Positions 7,090-14,525 of a stretch of 17,659 bases of DNA are shown in pieces. Numbering within the stretch: position 1 is the first letter of the stretch; every line of letters starts with the position of its first letter. The notes under the pieces are model-generated. The model ran no database searches. It was not told the origin of the DNA and saw nothing but the letters and a program-made list of their open reading frames with translations. The stretch covers positions 1 through 17,659 of the forward strand of contig JAZROP010000021.1 in assembly GCA_045648785.1 (NCBI GenBank), given 5' to 3'. The DNA comes from RGIG7450 sp045648785. GTDB taxonomy: Bacteria; Bacillota; Clostridia; RUG12999. Made by a program: the position numbers and the translations under genes.

Positions 7090-8395
7090 AATCGGATTTG
7101 TGTCGCTCGGCTGTCCGAAGAATCTTACTGACACTGAAACAATGATAGGAATAGTGAGCCGGGACCATGAAATTGTGGCAAATCCCGAGGATGCGGACAT
7201 AATCATAATAAACACCTGCGGTTTTATTGATGATGCAAAGCAGGAATCCATCGACACCATTATTGAGATGGGAAAATACAAGGAAATGGGTTGCCTGAGG
7301 AAGCTTATTGTCACAGGTTGTCTTGCACAGAGATATGCCGACGAGATTTTTGATGAGCTTCCCGAGGTTGATGCTGTTGTAGGCACGGCAGGGTACAACG
7401 ATATTATGGACATAATCGAGCAGGTTATAGCAGACCGTCAGGTGCGTCATTTGCCCGATATAAACCGTGAAATAAAAGCCGATGCGGAAAGAATGCTTGC
7501 CACTCCGCCATATTCGGCATATCTTAAAATTGCTGACGGATGCGACAACAAGTGTACATATTGCATTATTCCCAAGCTTCGTGGCAAGTATCGTTCAAGA
7601 CATTTGGAGGATATTGTAAAAGAGGCTGAAAGATTAGCGGAAAAGGGTGTAGCAGAGCTTATTTTAATTGCCCAGGACACATCAAATTACGGTGTGGATT
7701 TATATGACAAGCAAAGCCTGCATATTCTTATACAAAGGCTCTCCGAAATAGAAAAAATAAAGTGGATACGCGTCCATTACTGTTATCCTGAATACATTTA
7801 TCCTGAGCTGATTGAGGAAATGGCAAAAAATGAAAAGGTGTGCAAATATTTTGATATTCCTATTCAGCACGCGTCTGATAAGGTTTTAAAAAGAATGGGC
7901 AGACGCACCACCCGCGGGCAATGTGAAAAGCTGGTGGAGACACTTCGTGAAAAAGTTCCGGGAATTGTGCTCAGAAGCACATTTATTACCGGATTTCCCG
8001 GTGAAACAGAGGAAGATTTTGCAGAGCTTCGAGAGTTTATAGAAAAAATGAGGTTTGACAGAGTGGGCGTATTTTCCTATTCTGCCGAAGAGGGAACTCC
8101 GGCGGCAAAACTTCCGGGACAGATCCAGCAGGAGATAAAGGAATCCCGCAAAAACTCTCTGATGATGCTCCAACAGAAGATTTCTTATGAGTGCAATCAA
8201 AAGAAAATCGGAACTGTGGTTGAGGTTTTAACAGAAGAAATGATGGGAGGACAGTATGTGGGACGAACCATGGGTGATTCACCTGAAATAGACGGCACCG
8301 TAATTTTTGATGGCGACGAGATTAAAGCAGGCGAGTTTGTAAAGGTGAAAATTACCGATGCAGACCAGTATGACCTGAAAGGAGAACAAATATGA
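7079..8395 (+). CDS. rimO: Ribosomal protein uS12 methylthiotransferase RimO
   Basis: A 438-aa radical-SAM methylthiotransferase that modifies a conserved aspartate of ribosomal protein S12. The N-terminal MTTase domain carries Cys12, Cys47 and Cys81 (S-L-G-C-P-K-N, N-T-C-G-F, V-T-G-C), which hold one [4Fe-4S] cluster. The radical-SAM cluster motif is C155-x3-C159-x2-C162. A C-terminal TRAM-like domain follows. The S-L-G-C-P-K-N-L-x-D-x-E motif is typical of RimO, while MtaB and MiaB have G-C-K/Q-x-N. ATG 7079 is preferred over the longer frame at 7064 because GGAGA (7066-7070) lies 8 nt upstream and the residues match the family start. It overlaps recX by 11 nt and pgsA by 4 nt (ATGA). Confidence 0.95.
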   Translation: MKLKIGFVSLGCPKNLTDTETMIGIVSRDHEIVANPEDADIIIINTCGFIDDAKQESIDTIIEMGKYKEMGCLRKLIVTGCLAQRYADEIFDELPEVDAVVGTAGYNDIMDIIEQVIADRQVRHLPDINREIKADAERMLATPPYSAYLKIADGCDNKCTYCIIPKLRGKYRSRHLEDIVKEAERLAEKGVAELILIAQDTSNYGVDLYDKQSLHILIQRLSEIEKIKWIRVHYCYPEYIYPELIEEMAKNEKVCKYFDIPIQHASDKVLKRMGRRTTRGQCEKLVETLREKVPGIVLRSTFITGFPGETEEDFAELREFIEKMRFDRVGVFSYSAEEGTPAAKLPGQIQQEIKESRKNSLMMLQQKISYECNQKKIGTVVEVLTEEMMGGQYVGRTMGDSPEIDGTVIFDGDEIKAGEFVKVKITDADQYDLKGEQI

Positions 8396-8940
8396 ATCTG
8401 CCGAACAGACTGACAATCTTAAGAGTGATTCTGATACCGGTATTTATCCTTTTTTCATTTATTCCGGGATTTTGGGCGAAAAGCATTGCACTTATAATTT
8501 TCTGGATAGCATCATTTACCGACTATCTTGACGGAAGTATTGCAAGAAAAAGGGGAATAGTGACAAATTTTGGCAAATTTATGGACCCACTTGCCGACAA
8601 ACTTCTTGTTACAGCGGCACTTTCGGTGCTTTCTATGGAAAAAACTTCCTACATATGGGTACTTTTTATCATTACATTAAGAGAATACATAGTTGCCGGA
8701 GTTCGTATGATTGCGGCTGAAGGCGGAAAAGTAATTGCTGCGAGTATGTGGGGCAAGGTTAAAACAGTGGTCCAGATGGTTGTTATAAGCATTGGACTTT
8801 TGCCGCTTAATATTGGTCAGCATTTTGCGATAGGCGGATTTTCTGTTTTGGATATTTTAATGTGGTTGACTGCGGCACTCACTGTTATTTCGGGCTGGGA
8901 TTATCTTGGCAAAAATTTAAAATTATTTAAGGACATTTAA
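8392..8940 (+). CDS. pgsA: CDP-diacylglycerol-glycerol-3-phosphate 3-phosphatidyltransferase
   Basis: A 182-aa integral membrane enzyme that makes phosphatidylglycerol phosphate, the first step to phosphatidylglycerol and cardiolipin. It has the CDP-alcohol phosphatidyltransferase signature: D-Y-L-D-G-S-I-A-R, eight residues, G-K-F-M-D-P-L-A-D. The N-terminal N-L-P-N-R-L-T-I-L-R-V is also typical. Several hydrophobic segments are visible (about residues 8-40, 75-95, 120-140 and 148-170). It starts inside the rimO stop, with AAAGGAG upstream. The rimO-pgsA pair next to cinA/recA is widely conserved in Bacillota, although the order here is pncC-recA-recX-rimO-pgsA. Confidence 0.93.
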   Translation: MNLPNRLTILRVILIPVFILFSFIPGFWAKSIALIIFWIASFTDYLDGSIARKRGIVTNFGKFMDPLADKLLVTAALSVLSMEKTSYIWVLFIITLREYIVAGVRMIAAEGGKVIAASMWGKVKTVVQMVVISIGLLPLNIGQHFAIGGFSVLDILMWLTAALTVISGWDYLGKNLKLFKDI

Positions 8941-8943
8941 AAT

Positions 8944-9753
8944 ATGGAAAAAATAAGAAAAGCGGCAGGCTATCTTTTAACAAGATTTGAACAAATTCCC
9001 GAAACGGTGATAGTTCTCGGGTCAGGATTAGGTGGTTTTGCCGATACTTTAGACAATAAAAAAGTTGTAGGCTATAGCGAAATCCCCGGATTTTTAGCTT
9101 CAACAGCTCCCGGTCACGCCGGAAAGATGATTTGCGGTGAGATAGATGGCAAAAAAGTACTTTGTATGTCGGGTAGATTTCATTTTTATGAAGGCTACTG
9201 TATGCAGGATATAGGCTTTTTTGTGCGGGTGCTCAAGGTTGCAGGAGTGAAAAATCTTGTGGTTACAAATGCGGCAGGCGGCATAAACAGAGGTTTTGCA
9301 CAAGGCGCACTTATGATGATAACCGACCATATCAAGTTTTTTGACGATTCCCCGCTCAGAGGTGAAAACTATAATGAACTGGGGCCGAGATTTAATGATA
9401 TGAGCGAGGCTTATACACCTGAGCTCATGGAAAAAGCGAGAGCAGCGGCAAAACTTGAAAATGTGGATTTAAAAGAGGGTATTTACGCTTTCATGCCGGG
9501 TCCGAGCTACGAAACTCCGGCAGAAATTAAAATGCTTGACATTTTGGGCGCGGACGCAGTGGGAATGTCCACCGTGCCCGAGGTTATAACAGCGGCTCAC
9601 TGCGGAATGAATGTACTTGGCATTTCCTGTATAACAAATATGGCAGCAGGAATTTCAAAGGAAAAGCTTTCCCACGATGATGTGAAGAAAACGGCAGATG
9701 AAAATGCCGATAAAATAACAAGGCTTATAAAAAGGACATTATCCCTTATTTAG
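8944..9753 (+). CDS. punA: Purine-nucleoside phosphorylase
   Basis: A 269-aa trimeric-type purine nucleoside phosphorylase. It splits inosine and guanosine (and deoxy forms) with phosphate to give free base and pentose-1-phosphate. Key motifs are the phosphate loop V-L-G-S-G-L-G-G, P-G-H-A-G, S-G-R-F-H-F-Y-E-G-Y, V-T-N-A-A-G-G-I-N, the base-binding G-P-S-Y-E-T-P-A-E, G-M-S-T-V-P-E and I-T-N-M-A-A-G-I with its conserved Asn. Length and motifs suggest the PunA/human-like family, not the hexameric DeoD family. It begins 3 nt after pgsA with AAGGA upstream; cysE follows after 10 nt. Confidence 0.94.
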   Translation: MEKIRKAAGYLLTRFEQIPETVIVLGSGLGGFADTLDNKKVVGYSEIPGFLASTAPGHAGKMICGEIDGKKVLCMSGRFHFYEGYCMQDIGFFVRVLKVAGVKNLVVTNAAGGINRGFAQGALMMITDHIKFFDDSPLRGENYNELGPRFNDMSEAYTPELMEKARAAAKLENVDLKEGIYAFMPGPSYETPAEIKMLDILGADAVGMSTVPEVITAAHCGMNVLGISCITNMAAGISKEKLSHDDVKKTADENADKITRLIKRTLSLI

Positions 9754-9763
9754 GAGAATTCTT

Positions 9764-10408
9764 ATGGGACTTATTTACGATATAAAAGCGATAAAAGAGC
9801 GTGACCCGGCGGCAAGAAGCGGTTTAGAGGTTTTTCTGCTCTATCCGGGGTTGCACGCAGTAATGTGGCACAGACTTGCACACGGACTTTACAAATTAAA
9901 ATTTTTCTTTCTTGCAAGACTCATTTCTCAGATTGTCAAATTTTTTACCGGGATTGAAATTCATCCGGGTGCGACAATCGGCAAAGGAGTGTTTATTGAC
10001 CACGGAACAGGCGTGGTAATAGGCGAAACTGCAGAAGTTGGCGATAACTGTACCATTTATCAGAACTCAACGCTGGGAGGCACTGGCAAGGAATCGGGAA
10101 AGCGTCACCCCACGCTGGGAGAGAATGTTATGGTTGGTGCAGGTTCAAAGGTGCTTGGCCCCATAAATATTGGCGCAGGCTCAAAAATTGCGGCAGGCGC
10201 GGTGGTACTCTCGGATGTTGGACCAGGCTCTACCTGTGTGGGCGTTCCTGCAAGAACTGTAAGAATAGGCGGACGAAAGGTGGAAGAACTTGACCAGATT
10301 CATGTTCCAGACCCTGTATCCATGGAGCTCTGCAGACTGCGCGCTGATCTTGAAAAATTGAAAAAGGAAATAAATAAACCGGAGGATAACGAAAATGAAA
10401 CTTTATAA
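9764..10408 (+). CDS. cysE: Serine O-acetyltransferase
   Basis: A 214-aa left-handed beta-helix enzyme that acetylates L-serine to O-acetylserine, the precursor of cysteine. The hexapeptide-repeat region starts at I-H-P-G-A-T-I-G-K-G and includes I-D-H-G-T-G-V-V-I-G-E-T with the catalytic His, G-K-R-H-P-T-L-G with the second conserved His, and the C-terminal G-V-P-A-R-T. It is the short (EpsC-like) form without the long N-terminal helical domain of the E. coli enzyme. TAGGAG (9751-9756), formed partly by the punA stop, is 7 nt upstream. It overlaps cysS by 14 nt; cysE-cysS couples cysteine supply with its charging onto tRNA, as in Bacillus. Confidence 0.94.
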   Translation: MGLIYDIKAIKERDPAARSGLEVFLLYPGLHAVMWHRLAHGLYKLKFFFLARLISQIVKFFTGIEIHPGATIGKGVFIDHGTGVVIGETAEVGDNCTIYQNSTLGGTGKESGKRHPTLGENVMVGAGSKVLGPINIGAGSKIAAGAVVLSDVGPGSTCVGVPARTVRIGGRKVEELDQIHVPDPVSMELCRLRADLEKLKKEINKPEDNENETL

Positions 10409-11804
10409 CAGCATGACAAGACAAAAAGAAGAGTTTGTGCCCATAAAAGCGAGCGAGGTCAGCATGTATTCCTGCGGTCCTACAGTATACAACTTTTTCC
10501 ACATTGGAAACGCAAGACCGTTTATAATTTTTGATACTCTTCGCAGATATTTTGAATATAAAGGTATGAAGGTAAAATTTGTTCAGAACTTTACCGACAT
10601 TGACGATAAAATGATAAATAAGGCAAACGAAATGGGCATTACAGTAAAAGAGCTTGCTGAAATGTATATTGCCGAATATTTCACCGATGCCCAGGGGCTG
10701 GGCATTAAAAAAGCAACAGTTCATCCCTGTGCTACCGATAATATTGATGCTATTATAAAAATTGTAAAAGAGCTTGAAGACAAGGGCTATGCCTACGAGG
10801 TGGATGGAGATGTTTATTTTTCCACCAAAAAGTTTAAAGAGTATGGCAAGCTGTCACATCAGCCGCTTGAAGAACTTGAATCGGGTGCGAGAATAAGTGT
10901 TGACGAAAGAAAAAATGACCCAATGGATTTTGCACTCTGGAAAAAACAGAAACCGGGTGAGCCTGCATGGGAAAGTCCCTGGGGCATGGGCAGACCGGGC
11001 TGGCATATTGAATGTTCGGCTATGGCAAATAAATACCTTGGCGAAACCATAGATATTCATAGTGGCGGCAAAGACCTTATCTTCCCGCATCACGAGAACG
11101 AAATTGCACAGAGTGAATGTGCCCACGGAAAAACTTTTGCAAATTACTGGTTGCACAACGGCTATATAAATGTTGACAATCAGAAAATGTCAAAATCTCT
11201 CGGCAACTTCTTCACAGTTCGTGATGTTGCAAAAGAATTTGACTATGAAGTTATAAGATTTTTTATGCTTTCTGCGCATTATAGAAATCCCATAAATTTT
11301 GCAAAAGACCTTATGGAGCAGTCGAAAAGTGCGCTTGGCAGAATATATACTTGCCTTGAAAGTCTTGAATTTATGTTTGACAATGGTATTGTGGGAGAAC
11401 CTACAGCGGCAGAAAATGCAGATTTTGAAGAAATTTCCTCGTTCAAACAGGCATTTATTGATGCAATGGATGATGACCTTAACACAGCGTCTGCAATCAG
11501 TGCAATTTTTGACATTGTAAAGACAGCTAACTTAAAGCTTGCCGATGGAAAATTTACCAAATCCCATATCAGAAGAATTTCTGATTTAATAAAAGAGCTT
11601 GGAGGCGTCCTCGGACTTTTGGGCAAAGAAATCAAAAAGCCCATTCCTGCAGATATCCAGGAGCTTATTGATAAGAGAACCGAGGCAAGAAAGAATAAGG
11701 ATTTTGCAGAATCGGACAGAATTCGCGACCTGCTTCTGGAAAAAGGCGTTATTTTAAAGGATACCCGTGAGGGCGTTCAGGTAATTTTTGCAGAGGAGAA
11801 ATAA
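10395..11804 (+). CDS. cysS: Cysteinyl-tRNA synthetase
   Basis: A 469-aa class I aminoacyl-tRNA synthetase that attaches cysteine to tRNA-Cys. The zinc ligand Cys27 is in Y-S-C-G-P-T-V-Y-N, the HIGH motif reads H-I-G-N at 36-39, and K-M-S-K-S is at residues 264-268. The zinc site is completed by W-H-I-E-C-S-A-M and H-H-E-N-E. The C-terminal DALR-type domain contains D-D-D-L-N-T-A and A-R-x-x-K-D-F-A-x-S-D-R-I-R-D. Length is standard. GGAGG at 10381-10385 lies 9 nt before the ATG. The gene is followed 2 nt later by mrnC, the usual Bacillota neighbour. Confidence 0.97.
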   Translation: MKLYNSMTRQKEEFVPIKASEVSMYSCGPTVYNFFHIGNARPFIIFDTLRRYFEYKGMKVKFVQNFTDIDDKMINKANEMGITVKELAEMYIAEYFTDAQGLGIKKATVHPCATDNIDAIIKIVKELEDKGYAYEVDGDVYFSTKKFKEYGKLSHQPLEELESGARISVDERKNDPMDFALWKKQKPGEPAWESPWGMGRPGWHIECSAMANKYLGETIDIHSGGKDLIFPHHENEIAQSECAHGKTFANYWLHNGYINVDNQKMSKSLGNFFTVRDVAKEFDYEVIRFFMLSAHYRNPINFAKDLMEQSKSALGRIYTCLESLEFMFDNGIVGEPTAAENADFEEISSFKQAFIDAMDDDLNTASAISAIFDIVKTANLKLADGKFTKSHIRRISDLIKELGGVLGLLGKEIKKPIPADIQELIDKRTEARKNKDFAESDRIRDLLLEKGVILKDTREGVQVIFAEEK

Positions 11805-11806
11805 GC

Positions 11807-12178
11807 GTGGACTTTTCACAATACGGCGCACTTGCGCTTGCATATATGGGTGACTGTGTTTATGAAATAAAGATAAGAGAGTTTCTTATGCGGCAGGCAA
11901 ATATGCCTGTAAATATGCTGCACAGGAAAGCAAAAGGGTATGTTTCTGCAGCAGCACAGAGCATTTTTGCAGAAAAAATTCTTCCTCTTTTAACAGAAGA
12001 GGAAGAAGGGATTTTTCACCGTGGCAGAAATGCAAAGCCGCACACCACACCCAAAAATATGACCCTGGCTGATTATAAAAAAGCAACCGGACTTGAAGCT
12101 CTTTTTGGGTTTTTATACCTTTCGGGCAAAACCGAAAGAATAGACGAGCTTATGGAAATAATCATATCGGATAATTAA
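11807..12178 (+). CDS. mrnC: Mini-ribonuclease III
   Basis: A 123-aa RNase III catalytic domain without the double-stranded RNA-binding domain. Mini-III trims the ends of 23S rRNA precursor. The signature L-A-Y-M-G-D-C-V-Y-E carries Asp16, and Glu97 in G-L-E-A-L-F-G-F-L-Y is the second metal-binding acid. H-R-K-A-K-G-Y-V-S-A-x-A-Q and R-N-A-K are also typical. The start is GTG with GAGGAG 8 nt upstream. The operon run ends here: the stop shares a TTAA with the stop of the convergent gene at 12175. No terminator lies immediately after the gene; the first good one is at 12484. Confidence 0.94.
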   Translation: MDFSQYGALALAYMGDCVYEIKIREFLMRQANMPVNMLHRKAKGYVSAAAQSIFAEKILPLLTEEEEGIFHRGRNAKPHTTPKNMTLADYKKATGLEALFGFLYLSGKTERIDELMEIIISDN

Positions 12179-12420
12179 AACTTAGACTGCATTGTTTTGG
12201 CTGAGATACCGGGTATTTTACCTAATTTTCCTGCCAGGGCACTGATGTCATTGGCAGGTGCATCGATTATTACCGAAATTACATTCACGCCTCTGTCTCT
12301 ATAGGGAAGTCCCATTCTGCCGACTATTTTATCGGCATACTGATGAAGAAGCTCATTTACAGAGTTAACACCCTCGGCGGACTGAATGAATATTCCTATT
12401 ATTGAAAGCTTTGTTTCCAT
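12175..12420 (-). CDS. TM1266-family putative iron-only hydrogenase system regulator
   Basis: An 81-aa protein with a ferredoxin-like (ACT/NikR C-terminal-like) pattern: beta strand L-S-I-I-G-I-F-I, helix with V-N-E-L-L-H-Q-Y-A, R-M-G-L-P-Y-R-D, strand V-N-V-I-S-V-I-I-D-A, helix I-S-A-L-A-G-K-L-G, and I-P-G-I-S-A-K-T. It matches my memory of the Thermotoga TM1266 family, often found with [FeFe]-hydrogenase maturation genes; no DNA-binding domain is present, so the regulator label rests on genomic association. The start is M-E-T-K at 12420, with GGGTGGTG upstream; the longer frame to 12531 crosses the promoter. It has its own promoter at 12444-12472. No hydrogenase genes are in the window. Confidence 0.85.
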   Translation of the reverse strand: METKLSIIGIFIQSAEGVNSVNELLHQYADKIVGRMGLPYRDRGVNVISVIIDAPANDISALAGKLGKIPGISAKTMQSKF

Positions 12421-12443
12421 AAAAAACACCACCCTTTTGTAAC

Positions 12444-12472
12444 AGTATAGCATATAATTTATGTTTTTGCAA
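12444..12472 (-). promoter_or_regulatory. Promoter of the TM1266-family gene
   Basis: Read on the minus strand, TTGCAA (12472-12467) and TATACT (12449-12444) are separated by exactly 17 nt. The -10 box lies 23 nt before the ATG at 12420, leaving room for the ribosome binding site. Confidence 0.65.
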
Positions 12473-12483
12473 ATATTAGGGCA

Positions 12484-12519
12484 AAACCCCGCCGAAGGCG
12501 GGGTTTCTTTTCTCGTTTT
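12484..12519 (+). terminator. Intrinsic terminator, + strand (operon end)
   Basis: A perfect 10-bp GC-rich stem AAACCCCGCC (12484-12493) / GGCGGGGTTT (12497-12506) with a 3-nt loop is followed on the + strand by CTTTT and later TTTTT. It is the first convincing + terminator after mrnC, 306 nt beyond its stop and past the whole opposing gene. On the minus strand the stem is followed by TTTTGCCC, so it may also work weakly in that direction. Confidence 0.7.
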
Positions 12520-12543
12520 TATAAATTGCAATAATACAATAAG

Positions 12544-12565
12544 AAACCCACCTTTCGGTGGGTTT
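12544..12565 (-). terminator. Terminator hairpin after the D-amino-acid aminotransferase
   Basis: A perfect 9-bp stem AAACCCACC / GGTGGGTTT with a 4-nt loop begins 3 nt after the stop codon of the minus-strand aminotransferase. The following minus-strand sequence is T-rich but broken (TTTCTTATTGTATT), so termination may be completed by the next hairpin at 12484-12506. Confidence 0.6.
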
Positions 12566-12568
12566 AAA

Positions 12569-13411
12569 TTAATTTGTTTCGTCCATAAATTCGCGGAGAA
12601 CCTCGTCCTGAATGGATTTTAATATTTCGGTTGCTTTTCCGCCAACCTTTTTGCCATCAATTTCTTCGGCGGCAAGACAAAGTGAGCCTGCGGAGGAAAT
12701 CATAATTTCGTCTGCGTTCATTAAATCGTCAACGGTGTATGGCGTTTCAGAAACAGGAATTCCCAGCTTTTTACAAGCTTTTATAATATGCATACGCGCA
12801 ATTCCGGGAAGGATGAGATTGTCTGTGGGCGCGGTGATAAATGTGCCGTCCTTTATGATATGCACATTGCTGTGCGCACACTCGGTAACCCTGCCGCTCC
12901 GGTGAAATACTGTTTCGGTACAACCGGCTTCTTTCGCACGCTGAGAAGCAATAACCGCCGGAATAAGGTTGAGGGTTTTTATGTTACAATGAAAAAAGCG
13001 AGTGTCCGCCATTGTTATAAGCTTAACTTTTTTGTATACATCCACAATTTCTCTGTGAAAAATATTAATCCATAAATTGGCCTTTGAGCCGTCATCGGGA
13101 AAAACATGGTTTCTCGGACCTGCACCACGGGTAGCCTGAAAATATACAAAATTTTCGCCAGTGTCCATTTTCAAAACCATTTCGCTTAAAAGCTTTTTAA
13201 GCTCATCTTTTGTGTAGGGAAGCTCAATTTCAAGCAGTTTTGCACTGTTGAAAAAGCGGTTAACATGGTCGTCGATAGAAAAAATTTTATAATTACGGCT
13301 GTAGGTGGCGTCATATATCCCATCACCAAAAAAACAAACCCTGTCACTCATAGGAATGGACATTTTTTCTATTTCATCAAACTTGCCGTTGTAGTATCCA
13401 AGATTTTTCAT
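12569..13411 (-). CDS. dat: D-amino-acid aminotransferase
   Basis: A 280-aa fold-type IV PLP enzyme. It interconverts D-alanine and 2-oxoglutarate with pyruvate and D-glutamate, feeding peptidoglycan synthesis. Residue positions fit the Bacillus sp. YM-1 enzyme closely: Lys145 for the PLP Schiff base (I-K-T-L-N-L-I), Glu177 (V-T-E), Tyr33, and the carboxylate-binding pair Arg100 and His102 in T-R-G-A-G-P-R-N-H. The R-x-H pair favours a D-amino-acid enzyme over branched-chain aminotransferase or aminodeoxychorismate lyase. The start M-K-N-L-G-Y-Y-N-G has GGGGGAG upstream; the longer frame to 13462 overlaps the preceding gene. It lies 11 nt after the stalk-domain gene, so they form one unit from the promoter at 14283-14311. 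Confidence 0.88.
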   Translation of the reverse strand: MKNLGYYNGKFDEIEKMSIPMSDRVCFFGDGIYDATYSRNYKIFSIDDHVNRFFNSAKLLEIELPYTKDELKKLLSEMVLKMDTGENFVYFQATRGAGPRNHVFPDDGSKANLWINIFHREIVDVYKKVKLITMADTRFFHCNIKTLNLIPAVIASQRAKEAGCTETVFHRSGRVTECAHSNVHIIKDGTFITAPTDNLILPGIARMHIIKACKKLGIPVSETPYTVDDLMNADEIMISSAGSLCLAAEEIDGKKVGGKATEILKSIQDEVLREFMDETN

Positions 13412-13422
13412 TTTAGCTCCCC

Positions 13423-14247
13423 CTAATAGTATATTATAACTGAATTTGTAGATTCGACCCATTCAACCTCCAGACCAAGTGCTGTTGAAATTGCACGGAG
13501 AGGAAGCATTGTTCGTCCGCCTATAAGTTGAGCGGGGACATCTAATGTTATTTCCTGGTCGTTTTTATATATTACACTGCTGTTTATGGGAATTCTTACC
13601 GTTATTCCATCTCCGGAAACAGTAGCCTCGGAAGTTTGCTCGTTCCAGCTGACAAGGTAGCCTAACTCCTCAAAAACACCTCTTGCAGGGATTAGCGTAC
13701 GGTCATTTACTAGAACAGGGTTTTGGTCAGGGAAAGAAACGGTTGATTCTGTTTCTGTATAAATATCATGAATAATAACTTTAATAGCGGGCGCTGAGGG
13801 AGCACTAACGGGCTCTTGTGTCTCGCTGGTAGTTTCGTTGGTAGTTTCCTCAGACTCTGCCGAAACAAATACGCCGTTTTCGTCAGTTTGCCCACCTTCG
13901 GAAGGGAGGACATCACCACCAAGAGAGGGGGATTTTATAATTTCAAGGGGAGCTTCATCCATGTCGGCAAGGGCTTCGCTCAGTTCGGTTGCAGGTTTGC
14001 TGTCGTTGTCATAATCCAAAAGATCATAAATTATGTTTGCCTCGAGACTTGCCGGAGGCTCGGATGTTAAAGAGGGGTCAACATAATCAACCGCAGTCAA
14101 AACAAGTGAAATTTCGTCGCCTCCGATAGAAGAAACTAGTTCAATGGTATAGATAATATTATCGTATTCAAAGGACTCACTGGCAAAACATGAGAAGGAC
14201 AGACATAAAACTAAAACCAATACAATTAAAGAAGTTAGTTTATTCAT
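13423..14247 (-). CDS. Secreted stalk-domain (copper amine oxidase N-terminal-like) protein
   Basis: A 274-aa exported protein. Residues 1-22 are a signal peptide (N-K-L-T, then a hydrophobic run) with a likely cut after C-F-A; the Cys20 context does not match a good lipobox. Residues about 25-80 are unassigned. Residues about 84-155 form an acidic, Ser/Thr/Glu/Pro-rich linker without predicted fold. Residues about 176-272 are a stalk domain with R-T-L-I-P-A-R-G-V-F-E-E-L-G...V-S-W and R-T-M-L-P-L-R-A-I-S-T-A-L-G...V-E-W. Domain order is the reverse of the gene at 38-838, where the stalk comes first. The ATG has AAAGGA 9 nt upstream. The aminotransferase follows directly. Function is unknown; surface attachment or scaffolding is a guess. 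Confidence 0.8.
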   Translation of the reverse strand: MNKLTSLIVLVLVLCLSFSCFASESFEYDNIIYTIELVSSIGGDEISLVLTAVDYVDPSLTSEPPASLEANIIYDLLDYDNDSKPATELSEALADMDEAPLEIIKSPSLGGDVLPSEGGQTDENGVFVSAESEETTNETTSETQEPVSAPSAPAIKVIIHDIYTETESTVSFPDQNPVLVNDRTLIPARGVFEELGYLVSWNEQTSEATVSGDGITVRIPINSSVIYKNDQEITLDVPAQLIGGRTMLPLRAISTALGLEVEWVESTNSVIIYY

Positions 14248-14282
14248 ACTAAGAAAATCCTTTCGTAAAAATTCACGGAATA

Positions 14283-14311
14283 ATTATATCATAAAATATG
14301 AAAAAAATCAA
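14283..14311 (-). promoter_or_regulatory. Promoter of the stalk-protein/dat unit
   Basis: On the minus strand TTGATT (14311-14306) and a perfect TATAAT (14288-14283) are spaced by 17 nt, ending 35 nt before the ATG at 14247. It lies immediately after the repeat cluster. Confidence 0.7.
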
Positions 14312-14351
14312 TACTTGAAAAAATTTTTATATTGCTCGTTCAAAATACTAC

Positions 14352-14380
14352 AAAAATAAAAAGCCACAACAAAAGTTGTG
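14352..14380 (-). terminator. Terminator-like hairpin within the repeat cluster
   Basis: On the minus strand the stem CACAAC-TTTT-GTTGTG is followed by GGCTTTTTATTTTTG, a good T tract. It would stop transcripts coming from the tRNA side before the stalk-protein promoter. Confidence 0.5.
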
Positions 14381-14418
14381 ACGTTCCCTTTTGGCAAGGC
14401 ATAATGATAATGATGCAT

Positions 14419-14447
14419 TTAAAAATAAGCTTTGCGAAAGCAAAGCT
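14419..14447 (-). terminator. Terminator-like hairpin with 8-bp stem
   Basis: A perfect 8-bp stem AGCTTTGC/GCAAAGCT with a four-base loop (TTTC on the minus strand) is followed on the minus strand by TATTTTTAAA. It lies in series with the tRNA terminator. Confidence 0.45.
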
Positions 14448-14525
14448 ATATTAACTTCTTCCCTTTTCGCTATTACTTATTACTTTCTAAAATCGGCAAG
14501 GCTTTTTAGTGAATAGGTAATAAGT

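Noticed and set aside
12421..12531. N-terminal extension of the TM1266-family protein
   Set aside because: It would translate the promoter and part of a terminator hairpin; the family begins at M-E-T-K.
14340..14402. Short minus-strand frame as a real small protein
   Set aside because: It has no ribosome binding site, overlaps a terminator hairpin, and looks like a repeat-encoded spurious peptide.
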